Shown here piece by piece: positions 44,500 through 55,358 of a DNA stretch of 64,000 bases. The position numbers were made by a program, and so were the translations under genes. The notes beneath the pieces are model-generated. The model saw only the letters and a list, made by a program, of their open reading frames with translations. It was not told the DNA's origin and did no database searches. The stretch's first letter is position 1. Every line of letters starts with the position of its first letter. The DNA is from Pictodentalium vernedei (lineage: Eukaryota > Mollusca > Scaphopoda > Dentaliida > Dentaliidae), in NCBI GenBank assembly GCA_031216915.1, contig CM062297.1, positions 361,473,704 to 361,537,703 on the forward strand, given 5' to 3'.

Positions 44500-47400
44500 T
44501 CATTTGCTACTAAAACGTGTCTTCTTATCTGAACTATATTTGAAGACCATATCTTCATCATATTAACCCTTTATCTAACGCTAGTAGAAGACAACACTTG
44601 TAAAAAAAGGTTCTTGTATAACAAGGAATTCTCACTCTTCGCCTCCAAAACCCAGGCTGTGACCAATCATTGGAAGGAGCACATCATGCTCATTCCAATG
44701 AGGGGTCAAACCTATGTTCCGGAGGCAAAAAATGAAAATATTAAAAATACTGAATAGCAAATTTTTGTGTATAATGCTGCCCTTATTGGGTGATCCCATG
44801 ACAATGGGTTAGGCTTGACAATAGCTGTAATACTAATTTCAATGAGGAGTATTATCCTTTGCTACTAAAACGTGTCTTCTTATCTGAACTATATTTGGAG
44901 ACCATATCTTCATCATATTAACCCTCTATCTAACGCTAGTAGAAGACAGCACTTGTAAAAAAATGTTCTTGTATAACAAAGAATTCTCACTCTTTGCCTC
45001 CAAAACCCAGGCTGTGACCCATCATTGGAAGGAGCACATCATGCTCATTCCAATGAGGGGTCAAACCTATGTTCCGGAGGCAAAAAATGAAAATATTAAA
45101 AATACTGAATAGCAATTTTTTTGTGTATAATGCTGCCCTTATTGGGCAATCCCATTACGATGGGTTAGGCTTGACAATAGCTGTAAAACTAACTTCAGTG
45201 AGGAGTTTTATACTTTGCTACTAAAACGTGTCTTCGTATCTGAGCTATATTTGAAGACCATATCTTCATCATATTAACCCTTTATCTAACGCTAGTAGAA
45301 GACAACACTTGTAAAAAAATGTTCTTGTATAACGAATAATTCTCACTCTTTCGCCCCCAAAACCCAGGCTGTGACCCATCATTGGAAGGAGCACATCATA
45401 CTCATTCCAATGAGGGGTCAAACCTATGTTCCGGAGGCAAAAAATGAAAATATTAAAAATACTGAATAGCAAATTTTTGTGTATAATGCTGCCCTTATTG
45501 GGTGATCCCATGACAATGGGTTAGGCTTGACAATAGCTGTAAAACTAACTTCAATGAGGAGTTTTATCCTTTGCTACTAAAACGTGTCTTCTTATCTGAA
45601 CTATATTTGGAGACCATATCTTCATCATATTAACCCTTTTTCTAACGCCAGTAGAAGACAACACTTGTAAAAAAATGTTCTTGTATAACAAAGAATTCTC
45701 ACTCTTTGCCTCCAAAACCCAGGCTGTGACCCATCATTGGAAGGAGCACATCATGCTCATTCCAATGAGGGGTCAAACCTATGTTCCGGAGGCAAAAAAT
45801 GAAAATATTAAAAATACTGAATAGCAATTTTTTGTGTATAATGCTGCCCTTATTGAGCAATCCCATTACGATGGGTTAGGCTTGACAATAGCTGTAAAAC
45901 TAACTTCAATGAGGAGTTTTATACTTTGCTACTAAAACGTGTCTTCGTATCTGAGCTATATTTGAAGACCATATCTTCATCATATTAACCCTTTATCTAA
46001 CGCTAGTAGAAGACAACACTTGTAAAAAAATGTTCTTGTATAACAAAGAATTCTCACTCTTTGCCTCCAAAACCCAGGCTGTGACCAATCATTGGAAGGA
46101 GCACATCATGCTCATTCCAATGAGGGGTCAAACCTATGTTCCGGAGGCAAAAAATGAAAATATTAAAAATACTGAATAGCAATTTTTTGTGTATAATGCT
46201 GCCCTTATTGAGCAATCCCATTACGATGGGTTAGGCTTGACAATAGCTGTAAAACTAACTTCAATGAGGAGTTTTATACTTTGCTACTAAAACGTGTCTT
46301 CGTATCTGAACTATATTTGAAGACCATATCTTCATCATATTAACCCTTTATCTAACGCTAGTAGAAGACAACACTTGTAAAAAAATGTTCTTGTATAACA
46401 AAGAATTCTCACTCTTTGCCTCCAAAACCCAGGCTGTGACCAATCATTGGAAGGAGCACATCATGCTCATTCCAATGAGGGGTCAAACCTATGTTCCGGA
46501 GGCAAAAAATGAAAATATTAAAAATACTGAATAGCAATTTTTTGTGTATAATGCTGCCCTTATTGAGCAATCCCATTACGATGGGTTAGGCTTGACAATA
46601 GCTGTAAAACTAACTTCAATGAGGAGTTTTATACTTTGCTACTAGAACGTGTCTTTGTATCTGAACTATATTTGAAGACCATATCTTCATCATATTAACC
46701 CTGTATCTAACGCTAGTAGACGACAACACTTGTAAAAAAATGTTCTTGTATAACAAAGAATTCTCACTCTTTGCCTCCAAAACCCAGGCTGTGACCCATC
46801 ATTGGAAGGAGCACATCATACTCATTCCAATGAGGGGTCAAACCTATGTTCCGGAGGCAAAAAATGAAAATATTAAAAATACTGAATAGCAATTTTTTGT
46901 GTATAATGCTGCCCTTATTGAGCAATCCCATTACGATGGGTTAGGCTTGACAATAGCTGTAAAACTAACTTCAATGAGGAGTTTTATACTTTGCTACTAG
47001 AACGTGTCTTTGTATCTGAACTATATTTGAAGACCATATCTTCATCATATTAATCCTTTATATAACGCTAGTAGACGACAACACTTGTAAAAAAAATGTT
47101 CTTGTATAACAAAGAATTCTCACTCTTTGCCTCCAAAACCCAGGCTGTGACCCATCATTGGAAGGAGCACATCATACTCATTCCAATGAGGGGTCAAACC
47201 TATGTTCCGGAGGCAAAAAATGAAAATATTAAAAATACTGAATAGCAATTTTTTGTATATAATGCTGCCCTTATTGAGCAATAACATTACGATGGGATAG
47301 GCTTGACAATAGCTGTAAAACTAACTTCAACGAGGAGTTTTATACTTTGTATCTGAGCTATATTTGAAGACCATATCTTCATCATATTAACCCTGTATCT

Positions 47401-48807
47401 AACGCTAGTAGACGACAACACTTGTAAAAAAATGTTCTTGTATAACAAAGAATTCTCACTCTTTGCCTCCAAAACCCAGGCCGTGACCCATCATTGGAAG
47501 GAGCACATCATGCTCATTCCAATGATGGGTCAAACCTATGTTCCAGAGGCAAAAAATGAAAATATTAAAAATACTGAATAGCAATTTTTTGTGTATAATG
47601 CCGCCCTTATTGAGCAATCCCATTACGATGGGTTAGGCTTGACAATAGCTGTAAAACTAACTTCAATGAGGAGTTTTATACTTTGCTACTAAAACGTGTC
47701 TTCGTATCTGAGCTATAATTGGAGACCATATCTTCATCATATTAACCCTTTATCTAACGCTAGTAGAAGACAACACTTGTAAAAAAATGTTCTTGTATAA
47801 CAAAGAATTCTCACTCTTTGCCTCCAAAACCCAGGCTGTGACCCATCATTGGAAGGAGCACATCATGCTCATTCCAATGAGGGGTCAAACCCATGTTCCG
47901 GAGGCAAAAAATGAAAATATTAAAAATACTGAATAGCAATTTTTTGTGTATAATGCTGCCCTTATTGAGCAATCCCATTACGATGGGTTAGGCTTGACAA
48001 TAGCTGTAAAACTAACTTCAATGAGGAGTTTTATACTTTGCTACTAAAACGTGTCTTCTTATCTGAACTATATTTGGAGACCATATCTTCATCATATTAA
48101 CCCTTTATCTAACGCTAGTAGAAGACAACACTTGTAAAAAAATGTTCTTGTATAACAAAGAATTCTCACTCTTTGCCTCCAAAACCCAGGCTGTGACCCA
48201 TCATTGGAAGGAGCACATCATGCTCATTCCAATGAGGGGGTCAAACCTATGTTCCGGAGGCAAAAAATGAAAATATTAAAAATACTGAATAGCAATTTTT
48301 TGTGTATAATGCTGCCCTTATTGAGCAATCTCATTACGATGGATTAGGCTTGACAATAGCTGTAAAACTAACTTCAATGAGGAGTTTTATACTTTGCTAC
48401 TAAAACGTGTCTTCTTATCTGAACTATATTTGGAGACCATATCTTCATCATATTAACCCTTTATCTAACGCTAGTAGAAGACAACACTTGTAAAAAAAAG
48501 TTCTTGTATAACGAATAATTCTCACTCTTTGCCTCCAAAACCCAGGCTGTGACCCATCATTGGAAGGAGCACATCATGCTCATTCCAATGAGGGGTCAAG
48601 CCTATGTTCCGGAGGCAAAAAATGAAAATATTAAAAATACTGAATAGCAATTTTTTGTGTATAATGCTGCCCTTATTGAGCAATCCCATTACGATGGGTT
48701 AGGCTTGACAATAGCTGTAAAACTAACTTCAATGAGGAGTTTTATACTTTGCTACTAAAACATGTCTTCTTATCTGAACTATATTAGAAGACCATATCTT
48801 CATCATA
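44500..48807. repeat. Satellite array, 355-bp monomer derived from a TTAA MITE, 12 units
   Basis: TTAACCC starts recur at 44563, 44918, 45274, 45630, 45985, 46340, 46695, 47050, 47387, 47742, 48097, 48453 and 48808: eleven spacings of 355-356 bp and one of 337. Units are about 95 percent alike. Each holds TTAACCCTTTATCTAACGC, CACTTGTAAAAAAATGTTC, TTGCCTCCAAAACCCAGG, an ATTGGAAGGAGCAC / TGCTCATTCCAAT centre, GAGGGGTCAAACC and GGAGGCAAAAAATGAAAAT. This is the same order as the dispersed MITE (TTAACCCTTTACC, CACTTGCAAAAA, GTCTCAAAAACATAGG, TTGGAACGAG centre, GAGGGGTCATAACC). The last ~85 bp, including GAAGACCATATCTTCATC, is additional. Confidence 0.95.
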
Positions 48808-49235
48808 TCAACCCTTTATCTAACGCTAGTAGATATTAGAAGACCATATCTTCATCATATTAACCCTTTACCTAATGCTAGTAGATATTTGAAGACCATA
48901 TCTTCATCATATTAACCCTTTATCTAACGCTAGTAGATATTTGAAGACCATATCTTCATCATATTAACCCTTTATCTAACGCTAGTAGATATTTGAAGAC
49001 CATATCTTCATCATATTAACCCTTTATCTAACGCTAGTAGATATTTGAAGACCATATCTTCATCATATTAACCCTTTATCTAACGCTAGTAGATATTTGA
49101 AGACCATATCTTCATCATATTAACCCTTTATCTAACGCTAGTAGATATTTGAAGACCATATCTTCATCATATTAACCCTTTATCTAACGCTAGTAGATAT
49201 TTGAGATATTTGAAGACCATATCTTCATCAGACAG
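48808..49235. repeat. 52-bp sub-satellite at the array edge, eight units
   Basis: Starts at 48808, 48860, 48912, 48964, 49016, 49068, 49120 and 49172. The unit joins the first ~25 bases of the 355-bp monomer (TTAACCCTTTATCTAACGC) directly to its last ~27 bases (ATATTTGAAGACC, ATCTTCATCA). A 303-bp internal deletion therefore created a mini-monomer that then amplified. The last unit is disturbed (ATATTTGAGATATTTG). Confidence 0.95.
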
Positions 49236-49368
49236 GCCTTCAACTCTTAACCTGCTAAGTATTTTCTTTTTAATTTTTTTTTTCATAAAATTCAGCCATG
49301 ACGTTTATGGTGATTGGGAAATTGTTTAGGGTAAGTGGGTGTTAATTGGGAGAATGATTTCAGACTGT

Positions 49369-50370
49369 CTATATATCCTCTAAACGGGATATGTGTTTAA
49401 CCCTGTTAGAAGTCTTATATTTTACAAATATTCTGCCGTCATTAGACCAGGAGTCCTGAATGTTAGGATGGTCGGCACTTGCTTTGAGCAATATTTGATT
49501 AGCCTTGGTTAGGTCCTCCTTTATCACAATACCACTGCCCTTAAGTTTGCGTCGGTTACTGATCACTTGTGATTTTATTTTCCGGGAAACAAACTTCGCT
49601 ATGACTGGCCTGGGTTTCTCGGTAGTGAATTTCCCCAGTCTATGAGCTATGCTTATTTCGGAGCTATGAAGTTCCACCCCCAGTTTCTTTTGGCATATTT
49701 CTAACACTTTTTCCTCACACTCAACGATTGATTCATGTTTGTTACTATCAGGTAAACCAAAAATTCGAATACTCTCTTTCCTACTGTGTTGTTCCAGGTC
49801 ATTTTGCTGGGCCTTTATTTCAGTTATTTTCCCATGCAGCCTAACAATTTCTTCATTTTTTGACTGTAACTCAGCCTTCACTCCGTTCAACTCTGCCTCA
49901 AGATTGTCGTTTCGCAATTCGACTTCAAGAATACGATTCTCAAGAACATCAATCGTATCATTCAGCTTTTTGAAAATTTCCTCTTTAATTGAAGTTAAAG
50001 TTTTAGTGAGATCTTCACTTTTGACGAGCGGTTCCACAACCCGCAACAGAGACTCCTTAGTGACAACATTTTCAAGTTTTTTGTTTATATCAGCTAAGAT
50101 TTGTTCGAAGCCACTCATGTCGGATTTATCAAGATTTTCAGAAGTGAAATTTTTGATTGAAGGTTGACTGAGACTGCCACACAGTGATAAGTCAGATTTA
50201 TATTTCTTGGAGGCTAGGAGGCTTTTTCTTGTCGGTATTTTTGAACTTTTATTTGAATCTTTGTTTTTTGGAGCTGGACATGTACTGTTCATACTCTCAT
50301 CAGCACTTGATGTGGAACTAAGGGCTAATGCCCGTTTCATACTAATGGCGCATGTCGAAGATAAACTCAC
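49369..50370 (-). CDS. LINE ORF1: coiled-coil RNA-binding protein
   Basis: 333 codons, unbroken. The N-terminus is basic and Ser/Lys-rich, and residues ~130-195 are a coiled coil (VLENRILEVELRNDNLEAEL, VRLHGKITEIKAQQNDLEQH). An L1-ORF1-like RNA-binding domain follows: RKESIRIFGLPDSNKHESIV, ISIAHRLGKF, RPVIAKFVSRKIKSQVISNR, KGSGIVIKEDLT. The C-terminal segment is WSNDGRIFVKYKTSNRV. Such proteins form trimers on LINE RNA and accompany Jockey/CR1-like ORF2s in many invertebrates. Strand and order match the ORF2 at 39903-43031, but the two are 6.3 kb apart with a satellite between, so whether they are one element is inference. Confidence 0.9.
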   Translation of the reverse strand: MSLSSTCAISMKRALALSSTSSADESMNSTCPAPKNKDSNKSSKIPTRKSLLASKKYKSDLSLCGSLSQPSIKNFTSENLDKSDMSGFEQILADINKKLENVVTKESLLRVVEPLVKSEDLTKTLTSIKEEIFKKLNDTIDVLENRILEVELRNDNLEAELNGVKAELQSKNEEIVRLHGKITEIKAQQNDLEQHSRKESIRIFGLPDSNKHESIVECEEKVLEICQKKLGVELHSSEISIAHRLGKFTTEKPRPVIAKFVSRKIKSQVISNRRKLKGSGIVIKEDLTKANQILLKASADHPNIQDSWSNDGRIFVKYKTSNRVKHISRLEDI

Positions 50371-50854
50371 GATGAACTCACGACTGTCACTGGTATTTTA
50401 TACTTGATATCTCGATACCTGATGCCACGATCACACGTATGAGCTACAAACTACAAGCAATTCAACTCAAGTCAACTCAACACGCAATATTGATCACGGA
50501 TCACGGTCACAAACACAAGCACCTTGTTTATCACATCAGTAGGATAGCGCCATATTGTTGCCAGGGACGCCACTGTCAACAAACAGCAAACAACATACAC
50601 CTGAATTTTAAATCACTAAAAACTCGCCTTTTCTCCACCGATCGGCATTATAAGTTGTAGTATATGAATTTATAGACACTAACAATAACGTAAACACAAA
50701 AAAGAACAAGATCCATGATTTGAACTCCCATTTTTGAGAAAAATTATCCACAGCGACAAAACTTCGACCTGATCTACTCCATATCACGTGACTAACGTTC
50801 ATTTATTCCATAATGAACTGGTGAAACGTGTGAAATATTAACCATACCCCCTAA
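50371..50854. other. Probable LINE 5' region and start of nuclease gene
   Basis: This is upstream of ORF1 on the minus strand and upstream of the nuclease gene on the plus strand, so it should hold the LINE 5' UTR and the break point of the truncated nuclease gene. I could not place the border. No promoter motif can be supported. Confidence 0.4.
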
Positions 50855-53526
50855 ACTCAAATTCAAACGGCATCGACTTTTCTCATTCAAATACCGTATT
50901 ATACTGCTCTCATGTTTGCACAAACTGAATGTGAGAAACAGGGACTGAACGTTTGTCCAGTGACGTTTGACCAACCACATTATATCAAAGCAGTGGAGAT
51001 TGTGTCTTCGTCAGATAAGTTGACAAAAGTTTTCGTTAGACTCGGCGGCTTCCATATGATTATGTCATATTTAGGGGCAATTGGTTCGATCATGGCTGGT
51101 AGCGGCTTGGATGAACTTTGGGGGATTGTTTATGCTGGTGGGTCAATCCATCATTTGATCAGTGGTCATGCATATTCAAGAGCAGTTCGTGCCCATTTGC
51201 TAACACTAATTGCCATTACACAACTTGTGTTTGAAGAAAGCCGAACACTAGATAACATAGACTGCACAGAAGTCAATGAAATATTCTGTGGACTTGCCAG
51301 AGGTGACTGTACAACACTTTCTTGATTGACAGCGTCAACCATCTACTGTCAAAATTACACGAACTGCTCCAGAATGCGTCCGTAGGACGCACAGGAAAGC
51401 TTTGGGTACAATACTACGAGCAAATAGGTCTTCTCCAGTTGTTCTTGAGAGCAGAGCGCACAGGCGACTGGGAACTCCACACATATTGTGTTCGCAATAT
51501 GATTCCAGTATTTCACGCAGGTGGTCATTTTGCATACGCAAAAAGTTCTCATCTCTATTTGGAGCAGATGAATGAGCTAACAGAAATAATGCAACAGGAT
51601 GATTTGAAGTTGTTCACTGAGAAAGGTTACTTTACCATAAGGCGCTCAGATAAATTCTGGGACGGGATATATTCTGATCAGACCATAGAGCAGTGTTTAA
51701 TGAGAATGTTCAAGCTCCCTGGTGGTCTCACACATGGCAGGGGAATAACCGATAGCACTGTTGCGAAATGGGTACATGGACTACCTCTTTGCCTTCCGAT
51801 ATGTAATGCTCTCGAAAATTTTGTTCATGTTCACACTGGTCATGGCGAACAACATCGGGATCTCCGTCAAAGTTCACAATTGACTGATGCCAATGATATC
51901 ACCAAATTATTGAACTGGCTCAGAGTGCATTCCCCCTTTCAGAATAGAGATCCACTACAATTAGTCTCTATAGCGACCGGGCTTGTGGCCGACGAAACTG
52001 TGAACTGTGACCAAGTTCGCAAAATTGGTGAATGTTGCGTATCGAATGTTGTAAGCAAAACGTTCAACAGCATCAAACTACGACGTGTTGACACTGTGAA
52101 GTCTTTCGCATCGATGGCAAATAGCATCACAGTCCGTGGAAGTAAGGTAGTGATTGACCCCACAATTCTGTTCAACCGCATCACATGTGTTATTCAGTCA
52201 CAAGCAGAGATGGAAGAGTATCTCAAATATGAACTCGCCCCGAAACCACCAGCATTGTTTGATTCTGCTGGAATGAGGAAGACACAGAAAAGCACGCTCG
52301 GTAAGATCCTCAAAACATACGGTTCCGAGCAAACTAAAATCCCAGAACATTCTCTGTTTATTGTAGATGGTGGATTTTTATTGAGGGCAGTTGTATGGCC
52401 TAAACAGTCGTCATATAAGGACATATGTACATCATATTCCAATTATCTAGTGAGACATTTTGGGGCGAACGTCGTGGTTGTTTTTGATGGTTATGCTTGT
52501 ACAATGTCGACAAAGGGCATGGAACAAGCCCGTAGATCTAAAGACAGGTATTCCATTGATATCAATATCTCACCCGAGTTACCAGCCACCACACCCCAAT
52601 CCGATTTCCTTGCAAATGCCAAGAACAAAACCCAACTGATCGATCTTCTAATGCAGGAGCTATCTGCTATCAATATTCAGTCCAAGCAGGCCGAGGCTGA
52701 TGCTGATGTACTGATAGCCGAAACTGCACTTGACATCGCTCAAGATGACAACAATGTTGTCGTTGTGGGAACAGACACAGACTTGTTAGTCATTCTTACC
52801 TCTCGAGTTCAACCGGGATGTAATATTCACATGATGTATTCCATTACCCCAAACTTACTAGTTTCAGTTAGTGAAATAGCAACCAAAATGGGTGACCATA
52901 GAAGCAACCTCCTTGTAGCACATTCTATAAGTGGTTGTGACACTACTTCTGCACTCTTTCGAGTTGGTAAGAAGAAAGTATTCAGTACAATTGTCCCCGA
53001 TGTTACTAGCGACTCACAACAGTATGTCAACACAATTTTGGCGGATGACAGTACACCAAGTGCAGTAGCCGCTGCCGTGGAACAACTTCTCCTGATCTTA
53101 TACGGGAGTAAAACTGTTTCCTCTCTCGACCAATATAGATATGTCACTTACAAGCGTTATGTAGCAAAATCTAAACTGAATAAACCCATCGACCTAGCCT
53201 CACTCCCACCAAGCAGCGATGCTGCACAACAACATGTCTACAGATGCTATCTCCAGGTCCAACAGTGGCTGGGCACTTCGCTTCCTCCGACGGATTGGGG
53301 GTGGTCGCTAGACAATGGACTTCTTGTACCGACTGCAGCCACAAAGCCATGTGCCCCCGATAACCTACTGAATCTGATCAGTTGTGGTTGCAAGAGTGCT
53401 TGTACAAAAAAGTGTGGGTGTAAGAAGGCAGGACTCTCTTGCTCAGGTTTGTGTAATTGCAGTTCGGATTCTTGTAACAACCACAGAAACACTGTCCTGT
53501 CGGAAATTTCTGAGTTCGATGAATAA
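50855..53526 (+). CDS. PIN/XPG-like nuclease with CXC tail, 5'-truncated, one frameshift
   Basis: Two frames join near 51322: 50855-51325 and 51322-53526, a one-base slip. The first has GGFHMIMSYLGAIGSIMAGS and ISGHAYSRAVRAH, a conserved region of a large invertebrate family usually annotated as uncharacterised. The second continues with GDWELHTYCVRNMIPVF, then at ~350-560 a PIN/XPG-like fold: FIVDGGFLLRAV, VVVVFDGY, EADADVLIAETAL, VVVGTDTDLLVIL and AHSISGCDTTSALFRVGK. The repeated acidic residues (VDGG, DADV, GTDTD, GCDT) suit metal binding. The C-terminus is a CXC/TSO1-like cluster (LISCGCKSACTKKCGC, then CSGLCNCSSDSC), likely DNA-binding. The N-terminal part is missing: the frame opens at a stop at 50852. 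Family members may be transposon proteins. I suggest but cannot prove a link to XPG-bearing Academ-type elements. Confidence 0.8.
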
Positions 53527-53654
53527 TATGTATATAGGTCATGTCATTTCTGTATATAGCGTTGATAATAGTCAATGTAACTTAATCCATGTTGATTGAT
53601 TTGTACATTCTGTAAATATTATTTATTGATTTTTGTACATTCTGTAAATATTAT

Positions 53655-53939
53655 TTATTGATCTAATGCTGCCAGACGCAGACGTGTCTGTTCGGTCCCA
53701 AGCCCGAAAATAGTTGAGTTCTCATGCTGACGAATTTTATGCCAAAAGGGGAACTCGGCCAGAAGCAGAGGGGGTCTTCCATAATGTCTATTTTGTAAGC
53801 AATGATAAAAGTCTTCAAATGGTGGTGGATTTTTTATCGTCTGTCCAACTAACATCCCGTTCTGTACTACGACCCTTTGGGCAAATCCGTTAGGAAAATC
53901 GTCATTTTTTGCGTAAATCCGATACTTTTTTGTGAATTT
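53655..53939 (-). CDS. Small convergent ORF, unknown
   Basis: An open frame of about 94 codons runs on the minus strand from just after a stop at 53940 to a TAA at 53655. The sequence has natural protein-like composition (YAKNDDFPNGFAQRVVVQNG, FEDFYHCLQNRHYGRPPLLL, EFPFWHKIRQHENSTIF) and little low complexity. I recognise no family. It converges on the nuclease gene and lies just inside the right inverted repeat (54068-54258). It may be the last exon of a second gene of the same element, or chance. Confidence 0.38.
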   Translation of the reverse strand, partial: KFTKKYRIYAKNDDFPNGFAQRVVVQNGMLVGQTIKNPPPFEDFYHCLQNRHYGRPPLLLAEFPFWHKIRQHENSTIFGLGTEQTRLRLAALDQ

Positions 53940-54067
53940 TCAATAAATTTTCGCAGAAATTGTCACAGAATGCACATTTTCCTCTAGGTAAATGTATATT
54001 AGACATTATGTAGCTCGAAATACGCGTAAACAAAAAATACAGTTGGATCAATTCGAGGTTACAAAGT

Positions 54068-54258
54068 TCGTGCGATTTTTTTTTTATTTTTTTCAAACGC
54101 GTTTTCGAAAAAAGGCTGTAGAAAAAAAGCTCAACTGGCATTTTAGGGGACTTTTGTCTAATCGTTCAGTGACATGTACTCGACATTCCCTGAAAAAATC
54201 AGCTTTCTCCGATTTTTTTCCCTAGTGAAACCTAATGTTCTTGGGCTATTACTGGACT
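54068..54258. repeat. Right partner of the 15.2-kb-spaced inverted repeat
   Basis: The reverse complement gives AGTCCAG, ACATTAG, GGGAAAAAAATCGGAGAAAG, AAAAGTCCCC and GTTGAGCTTTTTTT in the same order as 39022-39206. Identity is high in the 29-base core and lower elsewhere. It could be a terminal inverted repeat or a dispersed repeat present twice by chance. Confidence 0.68.
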
Positions 54259-54745
54259 GCACCATACACGTGACGAGAGTCGGCTACCAATCCCAGTACA
54301 TTTTAATTAATAATCGACTAGCCAGACTAAAGTTTTACAACAGTTTACAGACTTTGTATATGCACAGTATCTTAAAAACGCAACTGAATAAAATAAGTTG
54401 TTAATTAACCGTAGTGATGACAACAGCTTGTGGAAACTTATTGAATCACCCTTGCCAATTCTTCGAACAGAGACAGTTTTAGTATTAGTATTAACAATTT
54501 ATATGAGTTCGCCAATTAGAAGACGCCGATTTTCTCCTGGCGATAGTATTCCTGCGATCTGCTCAACGTGTCTGCTTTCATGGCATAGAGTAGAATAATC
54601 TCCTGAGTTCAGTAAAACTGAAACAACTAAACGTGTCCATTTTGATCTTCTTGGGTCAAACCTTGTCGGCTAAGTAAAGCATTTAGCAAGAAATCATAGT
54701 ATAATAGAGTGAAGTGGGTAAAATCATATTTTTTTAAAAATCACG
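54259..54745. other. No gene seen
   Basis: AT-rich sequence without recognisable repeat or ORF. Confidence 0.5.
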
Positions 54746-54960
54746 AAACCCTTTGAATCCTGATGATATTTCCCACGCCAGTTCAGTGCCATTAATTGGA
54801 AGAGTCAATATTCGGTGCTTGGGGGGAGATCAATCAATATTTTCAACGTGCAGCCCCAAGACCGCTGGTTAAAAATCTTGATTGATCTACCACACAAATT
54901 CACTGATATCTAGTTATGCATTCAGGCCTGAAAATCGGCCTTTCGAGTTCAAAAGGTTAA
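54746..54960. mobile_element. TTAA hairpin MITE, family 2
   Basis: AAACCCTTTGAATCCTGATG to GAGTTCAAAAGGTTAA. Inner arms GGGAGATCAATCAATATT / TTGATTGATCTACC. The centre TTCAACGTGCAGCCCC has lost its partner arm. Confidence 0.82.
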
Positions 54961-55164
54961 ATACGTTATAAACTTTTCACTTGTGCAACTCGATGTGTTG
55001 AACAAGTATTCAAAAATAATTATGCATCATGAGGGTACAACAGATTAGGTGATTAACGAATTCGTTCTGATCTTCATTACAGCCTACAATAATAATCTAT
55101 TACTCCGTTCTTCTTGTTTGTTCTAAAATGCGTCTGCCTTTGTTATATGTCTGAATAGATTTTT

Positions 55165-55320
55165 ATAGCAACCACCTGGCGAAAGTACTGGACTTCAGAT
55201 TGTAGGTTCGTTCATGATCCACTTCATCTGCATTGTGTCAAAGGGCAAGACTCCTTATCCTAATTGCCAAATGGAAGCACGGCGGCACATTGTGCTAAAG
55301 CCTACTGAACGTAAGAAGAG
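55165..55320 (+). mobile_element. SINE head fragment
   Basis: Decayed blocks: ACTGGACTTCAGATTGTAGG, TTCATGATCCACTTC, GTGTCAAAGGGCAAGAC, CTAATTGCCAAATGGAAGCA and a CTACTGAACGTA block. The 3' part is missing, cut where the large palindrome begins. Confidence 0.62.
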
Positions 55321-55358
55321 TAGGGTGGCACTCTGGCAGGTAATGGGAATTCACTATA

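Noticed and set aside
44563..48807. CRISPR array, suggested by regular repeats
   Set aside because: Repeats are 355 bp and continuous with no unique spacers, and the genome is eukaryotic. It is satellite DNA.
49739..50167. 142-codon plus-strand frame
   Set aside because: Antisense shadow of LINE ORF1, serine/phenylalanine-rich as expected from the opposite strand of a coiled coil.
51300..51330. Programmed -1 frameshift joining the two nuclease frames
   Set aside because: No X XXY YYZ slippery heptamer is in phase and no clear downstream structure was seen. A simple indel or missed intron is more likely.
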